From positions 414,276 to 478,275 of the forward strand of contig JAHQXD010000002.1 in the NCBI GenBank assembly GCA_019449655.1: DNA of 64,000 nucleotides, in the 5' to 3' direction. The position numbers and the translations under genes are program-made. Positions 1 to 7,662 of the stretch are shown here, in pieces. Source of the DNA: Ferrigenium straubiae (GTDB taxonomy: Bacteria > Pseudomonadota > Gammaproteobacteria > Burkholderiales > Gallionellaceae). The notes beneath the pieces were generated by a model. The model did no database searches. It had not been told where the DNA came from and was given only the letters and a program-made list of their open reading frames with translations. Position 1 is the first letter of the stretch. Each line of letters opens with the position of its first letter.

Positions 1-13
1 GTAGGGGCGCATC

Positions 14-1633
14 ATGGATTCCACGGAGCACTTGCTGCATCGCCTCAAGGAACTCAACGAGATCGGCATCGCGCTGTCGCAGCAGCACAACATCAACAGC
101 CTGCTGGAAACGATCCTGGAGGCGGCCAAGCGCATTACCAATGCCGATGCAGGCACACTTTATCTGCATGAGCCGGAGCAGCGCGTGTTGCGTTTCGAGA
201 TCATGCGCACCGATTCGTTGAACATCGCGATGGGCGGCACCAGTGGGGTGCCGATCACCTTCTACCCTATCCACCTCTATGACAAAGAGGACAAGCCCAT
301 CCACTCGATGGTGGTGACCCACTCGGCGCTCAGTGGCGAGACGGTCAACATCCCCGACGCCTATGCGGCGGAAGGCTACGATTTTTCCGGCACCAAGAAA
401 TTCGACGCCAAGACCGGCTACCGCTCGCAGTCCTTCCTGGCCGTGCCGATGCGCAACCACGAGAACGAGATCATCGGAGTGCTGCAACTCATCAACGCGC
501 AGGACCGCGAGAGCGGAGCGGTCGTTCCGTTTTCGGGTGACGACCAGCAATTGCTGGAATCGCTCGCCTCGCAGGCCGCCATTGCGCTCACCAACCGCCG
601 CCTGATCGAGCAACTGGAAGAGCTGTTCGAATCGTTCATTCAGCTCATCAACACCGCGATCGACGACAAATCCCCCTACACCGGCGGGCATTGCGCGCGC
701 GTGCCGGTGCTGACCATGATGCTGGCCGAGGCGGTCAACCGCACCAGCAGCGGCCCGCTTGGGGATTTCGTGATGAGCGAGAAAGACCGGCATGAACTGA
801 AAATTGCCGGCCTGCTGCACGACTGCGGCAAGATCACCACGCCGGTGCATGTGGTGGACAAGTCGACCAAGCTGCAGACCCTGTTTGACCGCATTCATCT
901 GGTGGACACGCGCTTCGAGGTGCTCAAACGCGATGCGGAGGTCGCCATGCTGCGCACTCTCTCGGAAGGCAAAGGAAACGAGGAAGCCGTCCGTGCCGAA
1001 TACGCGGCGCGCATCCGGCAGCTCGACGATGACCGGGAATTTCTGCGCTACTGCAACATCGGCGGCGAGGCCATGTCGGACGAGGCGCAGCAGCGCGTGC
1101 GACGGATTGCCGCCTACCAGTGGCGTGGCGTTGATGGAGAAACCGGAAATTTCCTGAGCGAGGACGAGGTCGAGAATCTTAACATCCGTGCAGGCACCTT
1201 GACTGCGGCGGAGCGCGAGATCATCAACCACCATATCGTCGTCACCATCAAGATGCTGGAGTCCCTGCCGTGGCCGAGACACCTCAAGAATGTCTCGGAA
1301 TATGCCGGCGGCCATCACGAGCGCATGGATGGCAAGGGCTATCCGCGCGGGCTGACCCGTGAGCAGATGTCGGTACAGGCGCGCATGATGGGCATCGCCG
1401 ATATTTTCGAGGCGCTCACCGCCAAAGACAGACCCTACAAGCTTGGCAAGACACTGACCGAGTCGCTGACCATACTCGGGAAACTCAAACTGGCCGGCCA
1501 TATCGACCCAGACCTGTTCGACATCTTCATTCGCGAAAAAGTCTATCTTGATTACGCCAAACAGTTCCTGGCGCCCGAGCAGATCGACGACGTGGACTTG
1601 AGCGGGATTCCGGGTGTGAATCTGAACGCATAG
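14..1633 (+). CDS. GAF domain / HD-GYP phosphodiesterase-like protein
   Basis: A 539-residue cytoplasmic signalling protein. Residues about 27-195 look like a GAF sensor domain. The rest is an HD-GYP domain: the HD pair lies in GLLHDCGKITTP (His269-Asp270) and the GYP signature in HHERMDGKGYP. HD-GYP proteins hydrolyse cyclic di-GMP, so a role in lowering c-di-GMP in response to a GAF ligand is likely. About 100 residues lie between the HD and GYP motifs, longer than usual and rich in charged helix. There is no membrane segment or signal peptide. The ATG follows a G-rich stretch that may serve as ribosome binding site. The next gene downstream is the pilin, and c-di-GMP often controls pili, but no shared transcription is visible. 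Confidence 0.88.
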   Translation: MDSTEHLLHRLKELNEIGIALSQQHNINSLLETILEAAKRITNADAGTLYLHEPEQRVLRFEIMRTDSLNIAMGGTSGVPITFYPIHLYDKEDKPIHSMVVTHSALSGETVNIPDAYAAEGYDFSGTKKFDAKTGYRSQSFLAVPMRNHENEIIGVLQLINAQDRESGAVVPFSGDDQQLLESLASQAAIALTNRRLIEQLEELFESFIQLINTAIDDKSPYTGGHCARVPVLTMMLAEAVNRTSSGPLGDFVMSEKDRHELKIAGLLHDCGKITTPVHVVDKSTKLQTLFDRIHLVDTRFEVLKRDAEVAMLRTLSEGKGNEEAVRAEYAARIRQLDDDREFLRYCNIGGEAMSDEAQQRVRRIAAYQWRGVDGETGNFLSEDEVENLNIRAGTLTAAEREIINHHIVVTIKMLESLPWPRHLKNVSEYAGGHHERMDGKGYPRGLTREQMSVQARMMGIADIFEALTAKDRPYKLGKTLTESLTILGKLKLAGHIDPDLFDIFIREKVYLDYAKQFLAPEQIDDVDLSGIPGVNLNA

Positions 1634-1811
1634 GCACAAAAAATCCGCCAAATCTGCGAGGGTGGTTTGTGGCGAATCGAACGAGGCACGAATTAGTCGA
1701 GATATAACTGCCCAAAAATGTCAGTATGGTGACAAATTATCGACGATTGATGATAAGATTATAATATGGGTAAGCAATTAAAAATATTTAATAAACAATG
1801 TATTATTGTTT

Positions 1812-1827
1812 TGGCATGACTATTGCT
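1812..1827 (+). promoter_or_regulatory. Sigma-54 (-24/-12) promoter of the pilin gene
   Basis: TGGCATGACTATTGCT matches the RpoN consensus TGGCAYG-N4-TTGCW. The GG (1813-1814) and GC (1825-1826) are 12 bases apart as required. It lies 50 bp before the pilin ATG, which predicts a start near 1838 and a leader of about 40 nt. PilA transcription by sigma-54 with the PilS/PilR pair is well known in other bacteria. PilR is not encoded in this window. Confidence 0.85.
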
Positions 1828-1877
1828 GATTAAATGGCGACACACATTCTGGTGTGTTTTCCTAAGGAGACTCAAAC

Positions 1878-2354
1878 ATGAAACAAATTCAAAAAGGTTT
1901 TACCTTGATCGAATTGATGATCGTGGTGGCGATTATCGGCATTCTGGCTGCGGTGGCGATCCCTGCGTATCAGGACTACATCACCAAAGCCAAGGTATCC
2001 AAGGTGGCTGCAGCGGTAGAGTCCATCAAACTGGCTGTTGCTCAGTACGCCCAGGAGAACGGCGGAGCGGTATCCTTCGATGCAATCGATGCATGGACCT
2101 CGATCGGAACAGGCACTCCAAGCACCACCACCGAAGTGACCAGCATCCAGATGGGTACCAACGGTGTCATCATCGCGAACGTTCCCGCTTCCGTTGCGGG
2201 CACCGCATGTAACATCCGTTTCACGCCTACCTTCGGCACGACAGCTACGACTTGGGCTGCAACGACTACTACGGGTGCGGTCGGCGGAGCAACGCCAACC
2301 AATAATACGGCTTGCCCGACTGTAGTTCAAAACATCATTGCTAAATGGATCTGA
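1878..2354 (+). CDS. pilA: Type IV major pilin (PilA-like)
   Basis: A 158-residue prepilin. A short basic leader (MKQIQKG) precedes the mature N-terminus [20 protein letters not shown], with the prepilin peptidase site between Gly7 and Phe8 and Glu5 of the mature chain present. The hydrophobic N-terminal helix is followed by a Thr/Ala-rich globular part. Two C-terminal cysteines (in TACN and TACP) could form the D-region disulfide loop. The ATG has a clear ribosome binding site (AAGGAG, about 8 nt upstream), and a sigma-54 promoter and an intrinsic terminator bracket it as a single-gene unit. It would be exported, processed by PilD and assembled into the pilus fibre. The abundant Ser/Thr in the C-terminal half could accept glycans. 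Confidence 0.93.
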   Translation: MKQIQKGFTLIELMIVVAIIGILAAVAIPAYQDYITKAKVSKVAAAVESIKLAVAQYAQENGGAVSFDAIDAWTSIGTGTPSTTTEVTSIQMGTNGVIIANVPASVAGTACNIRFTPTFGTTATTWAATTTTGAVGGATPTNNTACPTVVQNIIAKWI

Positions 2355-2383
2355 TTCTCTGTGTAGTGATTTAGGAACAGATG

Positions 2384-2409
2384 GCCCCTCTCCGGAGGGG
2401 CATTTTTTT
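2384..2409 (+). terminator. Intrinsic terminator after pilA
   Basis: GCCCCTC, loop TCCG, GAGGGGC (2384-2401), followed by a run of seven T. It ends the pilin transcript 30 bp after the stop codon and just before the ribosome binding site of the next gene. Confidence 0.88.
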
Positions 2410-2426
2410 GGCGAAGAGGAGTGGGG

Positions 2427-4070
2427 ATGATTTTGCGGCGAGGTGAGGGAGCATCGTTCGGGTGGCTCCGTCCCGCAGTGTTGTTGTTACTTGCGGGAGT
2501 GCTCTATCTGCCATTCCTGGGTAATCCTCTTATCTTCGATGACCTTGGCCTGTTCGGGCCGATCGGATCGCATGCCGGGTTGGGCACGCTCCTCAATCTG
2601 CGCGGCCTGCCCTACTTCACGTTCGGTGCGACATGGGTCTTCTTCGGGGAGAGTCTCCCCGTATACAGGGTGCAGAACTTGTTGCTGCATACCCTGAATA
2701 CTTGGTTGGTATGGCGGTTGTTGATTCTATGGGGCGAACTGTTCCTGAAAGACGTAGGATACCGGGCCAGATTTTCGGTCGGCGCTTTTGGGGCTGCCGC
2801 CATCTTTGCAGTTCATCCTCTCGCAGTGTATGGGGCGGGATATCTGGTTCAGCGTAGCATCCTCATGGCGACCCTGTTCACCTTGCTCATGCAACTGGCC
2901 TATCTTCGCGGCATCACCGAACACAACAAGAGGTACCTAGTGCTGGCGGTCCTGGCCTATCTCTTCTCGGTGTTCAGTAAAGAGCACAGCCTGATGGCGC
3001 CTGCGATCCTTCTGCCGTTGACTTGGCTGCTGAGAGGAAGGAATGAGCATTCGCTGCGTGCCCTATCCTTCACTTGGATGGGGTTCTTCTTTGTCGCGCT
3101 GCTGGTGGTGTTACGCATAAAGGGTATTTTGGGTCAGCCTTACGAGCCTGATGCGACCCCTTTATTCTTGAAGCTGGCACTGCCGGCGGATGTGCAGCAA
3201 CTTCACTTGTTGAGCGTGCTCACGCAGTCGGGACTGTTCTTTAAGTATGCTTTCCTCATGTTGATACCCAATCCCGTGTGGATGTCGATCGACATGCGGG
3301 AGGTGTTCATGCTGACGTGGAAGGAGTGGGCTAGCTGGGTGGGGTTAACGGCGTTTGTTGCATACGGAGTGTTTGCACTGAGGAGCCTGCTGAAGGGAGG
3401 GAGATTGGGGCTGCTTGGTTTGGCGCTGCTTTATCCCTGGTGTCATTTCATGGTGGAGTTCTCCAGTATCCGCGTACAGGAGGTGTTCGTCCTGTATCGG
3501 GCGTATCTGTGGTTGCCCGGTTATATGTTGATTTTTGCCCTGCTGTTAAGTGCATTGTCTGTCCGGAGGCAGGCCATTCTTTGCGGCTTGGCTGTGCTGG
3601 TGATGATTCCGTTGGCGTGGGACCGGTTGCAGGTCTTTTCGGAGGAGTTCAGAGTCTGGGACGATGCGGCCCGGTTGCTTCACGGTGAAGACAGGCTTGG
3701 TTCAGCACGTATCTATTACGGGAGGGCGCGAGCTTCCGCGGCCAATAAGAACTGGGAATCGGCAATCGAGGACTATAAGAAGGCGCTTTCTATCGATCCA
3801 ACAAAAGCTCAAATCGCAATGGCGTTGTCGTCAGCTTATTTTGGCGCCGGGAGATATCCTGAGGCGTTGGCCGAGATAGACAGGGTGATCGAGACCGATC
3901 CGGATAATCCCAAAGCGCATTACAACAAAGGAGTTCTCTACAGGAAGCTGGGCGATCCAAGAGCCGCTGGAGAGATGCAAAAAAGTTGCGATCTTGGTGC
4001 CGTGGTGGCTTGTGCGACCGTTGTTTTCACTAATATTAAAAAACAACACATTGATCCAATGAAGAAATAA
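2427..4070 (+). CDS. GT-C-like polytopic membrane protein with C-terminal TPRs (possible pilin glycosyltransferase)
   Basis: About 547 residues. The first ~410 form a series of roughly ten membrane segments. A loop with FDD after the first one, then YRVQNLLLHTLNTWLVWRL, is the pattern of GT-C fold glycosyltransferases of the TMTC/PMT-like group. The C-terminal ~110 residues hold TPR units (WESAIEDYKKALSIDPTKAQ and YPEALAEIDRVIETDPDNPK). AGGAG six bases before ATG 2427 favours that start over GTG 2421. It follows the pilin gene and its terminator directly. By analogy with TfpW-type and other pilin-linked glycosyltransferases it may modify pilin with lipid-linked sugar. That substrate is inference; the fold assignment is moderately secure. 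Confidence 0.6.
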   Translation: MILRRGEGASFGWLRPAVLLLLAGVLYLPFLGNPLIFDDLGLFGPIGSHAGLGTLLNLRGLPYFTFGATWVFFGESLPVYRVQNLLLHTLNTWLVWRLLILWGELFLKDVGYRARFSVGAFGAAAIFAVHPLAVYGAGYLVQRSILMATLFTLLMQLAYLRGITEHNKRYLVLAVLAYLFSVFSKEHSLMAPAILLPLTWLLRGRNEHSLRALSFTWMGFFFVALLVVLRIKGILGQPYEPDATPLFLKLALPADVQQLHLLSVLTQSGLFFKYAFLMLIPNPVWMSIDMREVFMLTWKEWASWVGLTAFVAYGVFALRSLLKGGRLGLLGLALLYPWCHFMVEFSSIRVQEVFVLYRAYLWLPGYMLIFALLLSALSVRRQAILCGLAVLVMIPLAWDRLQVFSEEFRVWDDAARLLHGEDRLGSARIYYGRARASAANKNWESAIEDYKKALSIDPTKAQIAMALSSAYFGAGRYPEALAEIDRVIETDPDNPKAHYNKGVLYRKLGDPRAAGEMQKSCDLGAVVACATVVFTNIKKQHIDPMKK

Positions 4071-4136
4071 ATATTCAGAAACCGCAGGGACACGGTTTTC
4101 ACCTCCCCATCCCGACAAAGCGTTATTGCCAATCGG

Positions 4137-5573
4137 TTACTTTTTACCAGGCGCTCCCAACATTTCGCGCAATTCCCGCAAATCACTTTCTATCATTGAA
4201 AGCTGGTAGAAGCTTCCGCCCACCTGTTTCGCCAGTTCAAGTTGATCGATCGCGGCGTAGAGGTTGCCCTGCCAGGCGTAGCTGTAGGCCTGCGCCTGGT
4301 GTTGCTCGAAGCGCTTGCCGAGCATGGCGTAACTGCGCGCCTGCAGGTCATATAGCGTCGTATCGCTGGGGTGGCGGGTGAGCTGTTCGGTGAGCAGCTT
4401 GACGGCGGTTTCCGCCTGGTTGCTGTTCAGCAGCAGGTCGGCATAGTCGTAAATCAGGGCGCGGTGCTGAGGGAAAGTTTGTACGGCAGCCCGGTAAAAT
4501 GCCAAAGCGGAGGCATCATTTTTTTCGGTGCGCTTCACCTGGCCGGTGAGGGTTTCTACCATCGGGTTCTGCCTGGCCATCGGATCACTCTGGATCTGTT
4601 TGTGCAATGCCGCCAGTTCTTCGGCGGCGCGGCCGGTTTCGTTGTTGCGCAGCAATGCGCTTACCAGACCATAGCGTTGCGCAATCGGGTTGCCGTGTTT
4701 CTGTGCGCCCAGCGCGTCGCTGAAATAGGCGATGGCATCCGGCGCAGTCTTTTGCGCAGCGATAAGCTTCGCGCGCACCAGCTGGAAATCCAGGCTGTCC
4801 GGGATCAGGCGGTAAGGCTGTTTCTGAACGCGGTTCCCGATGTCGGCGACGCGCTCGCTGGTGATCGGGTGGGTGCGCAGGTAGCTTGGTGCATTCCCCT
4901 CCAGCAGGCGGGTGGCTTTCTGCAGCCGGTCCAGGAATTCCGGCATGGCGTGGATGCTGAAGTTCGACTTTTGCAGAATCTCCAAACCGATGCGGTCTGC
5001 TTCCTCTTCATGGGCGCGGGTGTAATCCAGTTGTTTCTGGATGGCGCGCGCCTGCATGCCGGCAAGCGCCGCCTGGGAGGCTTGCGAGTTGCTGCGCGCG
5101 GCGAGAATGGCGATGGCGATCGCGGCCATCGAGGCCAGGCTGTCGCCTTGCTGTCCGGCCACCATGCGCGCCAGGTGGTGTTGCGTGACATGGGCAATTT
5201 CGTGGCTGAGCACCGCAGCCAGTTCAGATTCGCTCTGGGCGGTCAGCAGCAAACCGCTGTTTACGCCGATGAAACCGCCCGGGAGCGCGAAGGCGTTGAT
5301 GTTGTAATCGGCGAGCGCAAAGAACTCGAAGCCCAGGCTGGGCTCGGCGCTGTTTTCGACCAGCTTCTGGCCTAGCCGGTTGAGGTAATCATTGATTTCC
5401 GGGTCGTCGAGATATTGCTTGCCGGCGCGGATCTGCATCACGCTTTGCTGGCCGATCTGGCGCTCCTGCAGCGGGGTGAGGATGGTCTGCGAGACATCGC
5501 CCAGGTCGGGCAGGCCTTCGCCCATGGCGCAGGGCGAAAAACACAGCAACAGCAGCGGAATCAGTTTTCTCAT
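4137..5573 (-). CDS. bepA: Periplasmic M48 metalloprotease with TPR domain, BepA/YfgC-like
   Basis: A 478-residue protein with an N-terminal signal peptide (MRKLIPLLLLCFSPCAMG). The zinc site is LSHEIAHVTQHH (HEXXH, His124-Glu125-His128), with the downstream EEEADRIGLEIL supplying the third ligand. The C-terminal half is a TPR-like helical array. This is the BepA/LoiP/YfgC architecture: a periplasmic protease and chaperone that helps LptD and BAM substrates fold or be degraded. The reading frame stays open far upstream through the divergent kinase gene, but the signal peptide fixes the start at ATG 5573. It is transcribed away from the kinase gene. Confidence 0.88.
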   Translation of the reverse strand: MRKLIPLLLLCFSPCAMGEGLPDLGDVSQTILTPLQERQIGQQSVMQIRAGKQYLDDPEINDYLNRLGQKLVENSAEPSLGFEFFALADYNINAFALPGGFIGVNSGLLLTAQSESELAAVLSHEIAHVTQHHLARMVAGQQGDSLASMAAIAIAILAARSNSQASQAALAGMQARAIQKQLDYTRAHEEEADRIGLEILQKSNFSIHAMPEFLDRLQKATRLLEGNAPSYLRTHPITSERVADIGNRVQKQPYRLIPDSLDFQLVRAKLIAAQKTAPDAIAYFSDALGAQKHGNPIAQRYGLVSALLRNNETGRAAEELAALHKQIQSDPMARQNPMVETLTGQVKRTEKNDASALAFYRAAVQTFPQHRALIYDYADLLLNSNQAETAVKLLTEQLTRHPSDTTLYDLQARSYAMLGKRFEQHQAQAYSYAWQGNLYAAIDQLELAKQVGGSFYQLSMIESDLRELREMLGAPGKK

Positions 5574-5699
5574 GATTACTATGATAGTTGTTTTTGCTTC
5601 CGGTTCACACCTCTCGGGGAACAGGGTATTGCGGCAGAGCGTCTCGGGATGGACAGTGCGGCGCAAAGCACGCAGAATTGCGCTGTTTCCGGCCAAACG

Positions 5700-7004
5700 A
5701 TGCGAATGGACAAGATCGGCAAATACGAAATCGAGCGCGAACTCGGCAGCGGGGCGACCAGCACCGTGTATCTGGCCACAGATACCTTCAGCAGGCAGCA
5801 GGTTGCCATCAAGCTGTTCGACCTGGAGAGCCTGCGCGACCCAGCCAGCGCCAAGGTCTACCGCAAGCTGCTGATGACGGAAGCCTCGCTGGCGGGCAAG
5901 CTGTCCCACCCGCATATCGCGAAGATCCTCGATGCGGTGATGGAGGGCGATCTCAATTACATGGTGATGGAATACGTCGAGGGCAGCACGCTCGAGCGGT
6001 ACGCCGAGGTGGACAACCTGCTGCCGATCAGCGCGATCGCGGAAATCACCTACAAATGCTGCAAGGCGCTCGAATACGCGCAGTATCAGGGGGTAATCCA
6101 CCGCGACATCAAGCCGGCCAACATCCTCCTGCAGGGCGAAACCAATATCAAGATTTCCGATTTCGGCGCGGCGGTCATCCAGAACCAGCAGACCACCCAG
6201 GTCAGCGGGGTGGGCTCGCCGGCCTATATGTCGCCCGAGCAGGTCAAGGAATTGCCGCTGACGCACCAGACCGATATCTATTCGCTGGGTGTGGTGATGT
6301 ACAAGCTGCTCACCGGCAAGCTGCCCTTCGATGCGAGCAACAACTTCAGCATGATTTACCAGATACTCAACATCGAGCCGCCGCCGCCCAGCGTGTTCCG
6401 CCCGGAAGTGCCAGAGGAGCTGGATGCGATCGTGTGGCGCGCCATGGAGAAGGATACGGCCAGGCGCTATCAGGCCTGGGATGAATTTGCGCGCGATCTG
6501 GTCGGGTTTTTCAGCCATGTGACGGCAGTGCGGGAAGAGATCTTCGATACCGAAAAATTCGACACCCTGCGCGGCCTCGCATTCTTCAAAAATTTCAGCG
6601 ACGTGGAACTTTGGGAGGTGTTGCGCATCAGTGACTGGCGCAGAGTTCAGGAAGCGGAATATATCCTGCACGATGGCGAAAGCGGGCGCGCCTTTTACAT
6701 CCTGGCGCAGGGTACGGTGCGCGTGGTCAAGCAGGGCAGGCTGTTGAGTTTGCTGCATCGCGGCGACTGTTTCGGCGAAATGGCGCACCTCTCCGAGCAT
6801 GAATTTGTACGCAGCACCGACGTGATCGCCAAGAGCGATACGGTGCTGATCGAAATCAACCCGGACGTGCTGGTGCGCGCTTCGACGGGATGTCGCTTCC
6901 AGTTCGGCGATGCATTTTTGCGCATGCTGGTAAGGCGGCTTGCGGTGGCGAACAAGCGCATCTCGCATCTGCTGGCGGATCAGGATCAAACAGAAAGGGA
7001 ATAG
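5700..7004 (+). CDS. Hanks-type serine/threonine protein kinase with C-terminal cyclic nucleotide-binding domain
   Basis: About 434 residues. An N-terminal kinase domain (roughly residues 5-275) shows the Gly loop GSGATSTVYLA, the catalytic lysine in VAIKLF, the loop HRDIKPANIL, DFG in ISDFGAA, and SPAYMSPEQ for the activation segment. A cNMP-binding fold follows (about 295-425), with the phosphate-binding cassette GDCFGEMAHLSEHEF. All catalytic residues are present, so it should be active, in the cytosol, with activity tuned by a nucleotide or by docking. ATG 5649 and 5706 are alternative starts; the conserved kinase N-terminus begins at 5706. The rhodanese gene starts 3 nt after its stop, so the three genes to 7555 probably form one operon. 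Confidence 0.85.
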   Translation: MRMDKIGKYEIERELGSGATSTVYLATDTFSRQQVAIKLFDLESLRDPASAKVYRKLLMTEASLAGKLSHPHIAKILDAVMEGDLNYMVMEYVEGSTLERYAEVDNLLPISAIAEITYKCCKALEYAQYQGVIHRDIKPANILLQGETNIKISDFGAAVIQNQQTTQVSGVGSPAYMSPEQVKELPLTHQTDIYSLGVVMYKLLTGKLPFDASNNFSMIYQILNIEPPPPSVFRPEVPEELDAIVWRAMEKDTARRYQAWDEFARDLVGFFSHVTAVREEIFDTEKFDTLRGLAFFKNFSDVELWEVLRISDWRRVQEAEYILHDGESGRAFYILAQGTVRVVKQGRLLSLLHRGDCFGEMAHLSEHEFVRSTDVIAKSDTVLIEINPDVLVRASTGCRFQFGDAFLRMLVRRLAVANKRISHLLADQDQTERE

Positions 7005-7007
7005 GCA

Positions 7008-7325
7008 ATGTCAGGTTTCAAAAACATCAGCGTCGCCGAGCTCGAAGCGATGCTGCAGCAGGGCAAGGTGCACTTGGTGGATGTGCGCACCGATGCGGAA
7101 GTGGCGCGCGGCAAAATCCCGCAGGGCATATCCCTGCCGCTGCATCTTTTGCCGATGCGGCTCGGCGAGGTGGATAAGACCAGGCCCACGGTGTTCTACT
7201 GCCAGATGGGCGGGCGCTCGGCGCAGGCCGCTGCCTTTGCCGCCGCGAATGGTTTTTTCGACGTGTACAACCTGCAGGGCGGTATCGCCGCCTGGATGCA
7301 GGCCGGTTTGCCGGTGGGGGCGTGA
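7008..7325 (+). CDS. Single-domain rhodanese-like sulfurtransferase
   Basis: A 105-residue cytosolic protein, the size of GlpE-type rhodaneses. The catalytic cysteine sits in the loop FYCQMGGRSAQAA. DVRTDAEVARGKIP is the CH2A-like motif and LQGGIAAWMQAGLPV the C-terminal CH2B-like motif. It would carry a persulfide to an acceptor thiol. The next gene encodes a TusA-like carrier and the two overlap (TGATG), which suggests sulfur transfer between them. Confidence 0.87.
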   Translation: MSGFKNISVAELEAMLQQGKVHLVDVRTDAEVARGKIPQGISLPLHLLPMRLGEVDKTRPTVFYCQMGGRSAQAAAFAAANGFFDVYNLQGGIAAWMQAGLPVGA

Positions 7326-7555
7326 TGGAATTCGATATGGAACTGGATGCGCGCAAGCTGAGCTGTCCGCTGCCCATCCTGCGCACCAAGAAATCCCTGT
7401 CGCAGCTGAGCGGCGGGCAGGTGCTCAGGGTGCTGGCGACCGATCCGGAATCGCCCAAGGACTTTGTGGTGTTCTGCCGCCAGACCGGCAACGAACTCCT
7501 GTCCTCGACCGAAGAGAACGGCGAATTTACGTTCCTGATCCGCCGCCGCGCTTAA
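7325..7555 (+). CDS. TusA/SirA-family sulfur carrier protein
   Basis: About 76 residues, the family's usual length. The signature LDARKLSCPLPILRTKKSL contains the CPxP motif whose cysteine carries persulfide sulfur. ATG 7325 overlaps the rhodanese stop codon by one base; GTG 7322 is a weaker alternative. TusA proteins pass sulfur to tRNA thiolation, molybdenum cofactor synthesis or dissimilatory sulfur oxidation. No Dsr, Hdr or TusBCD genes are in view, so the destination is unknown. Confidence 0.87.
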   Translation: MEFDMELDARKLSCPLPILRTKKSLSQLSGGQVLRVLATDPESPKDFVVFCRQTGNELLSSTEENGEFTFLIRRRA

Positions 7556-7571
7556 GTTTCAAAAACGACTA

Positions 7572-7650
7572 TCCACGAAAAACACGAAGGGCACGAAAGC
7601 ATCACGCCGGTGATTGGTTTTTATTTCGTGAGTTTCGTGTTTTTCGTGGA
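7572..7650. repeat. Long inverted repeat between convergent genes
   Basis: TCCACGAAAAACACGAA (7572-7588) pairs perfectly over 17 bp with 7634-7650. Inside it CACGAAA (7592-7598) pairs with 7624-7630, and ATCAC/GTGAT (7601-7605, 7610-7614) closes a four-base loop. The nested hairpin fills the gap between the convergent tusA-like and valS genes. It could stop transcription from both sides, and its make-up suggests a REP-type repeat. Confidence 0.75.
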
Positions 7651-7662
7651 CTGATTAGTCCA

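Noticed and set aside
5574..6989. Open minus-strand frame extending the BepA gene across the kinase gene
   Set aside because: A signal peptide fixes the BepA start at 5573; the extension is antisense to a well-supported kinase and only reflects high G+C third-position bias.
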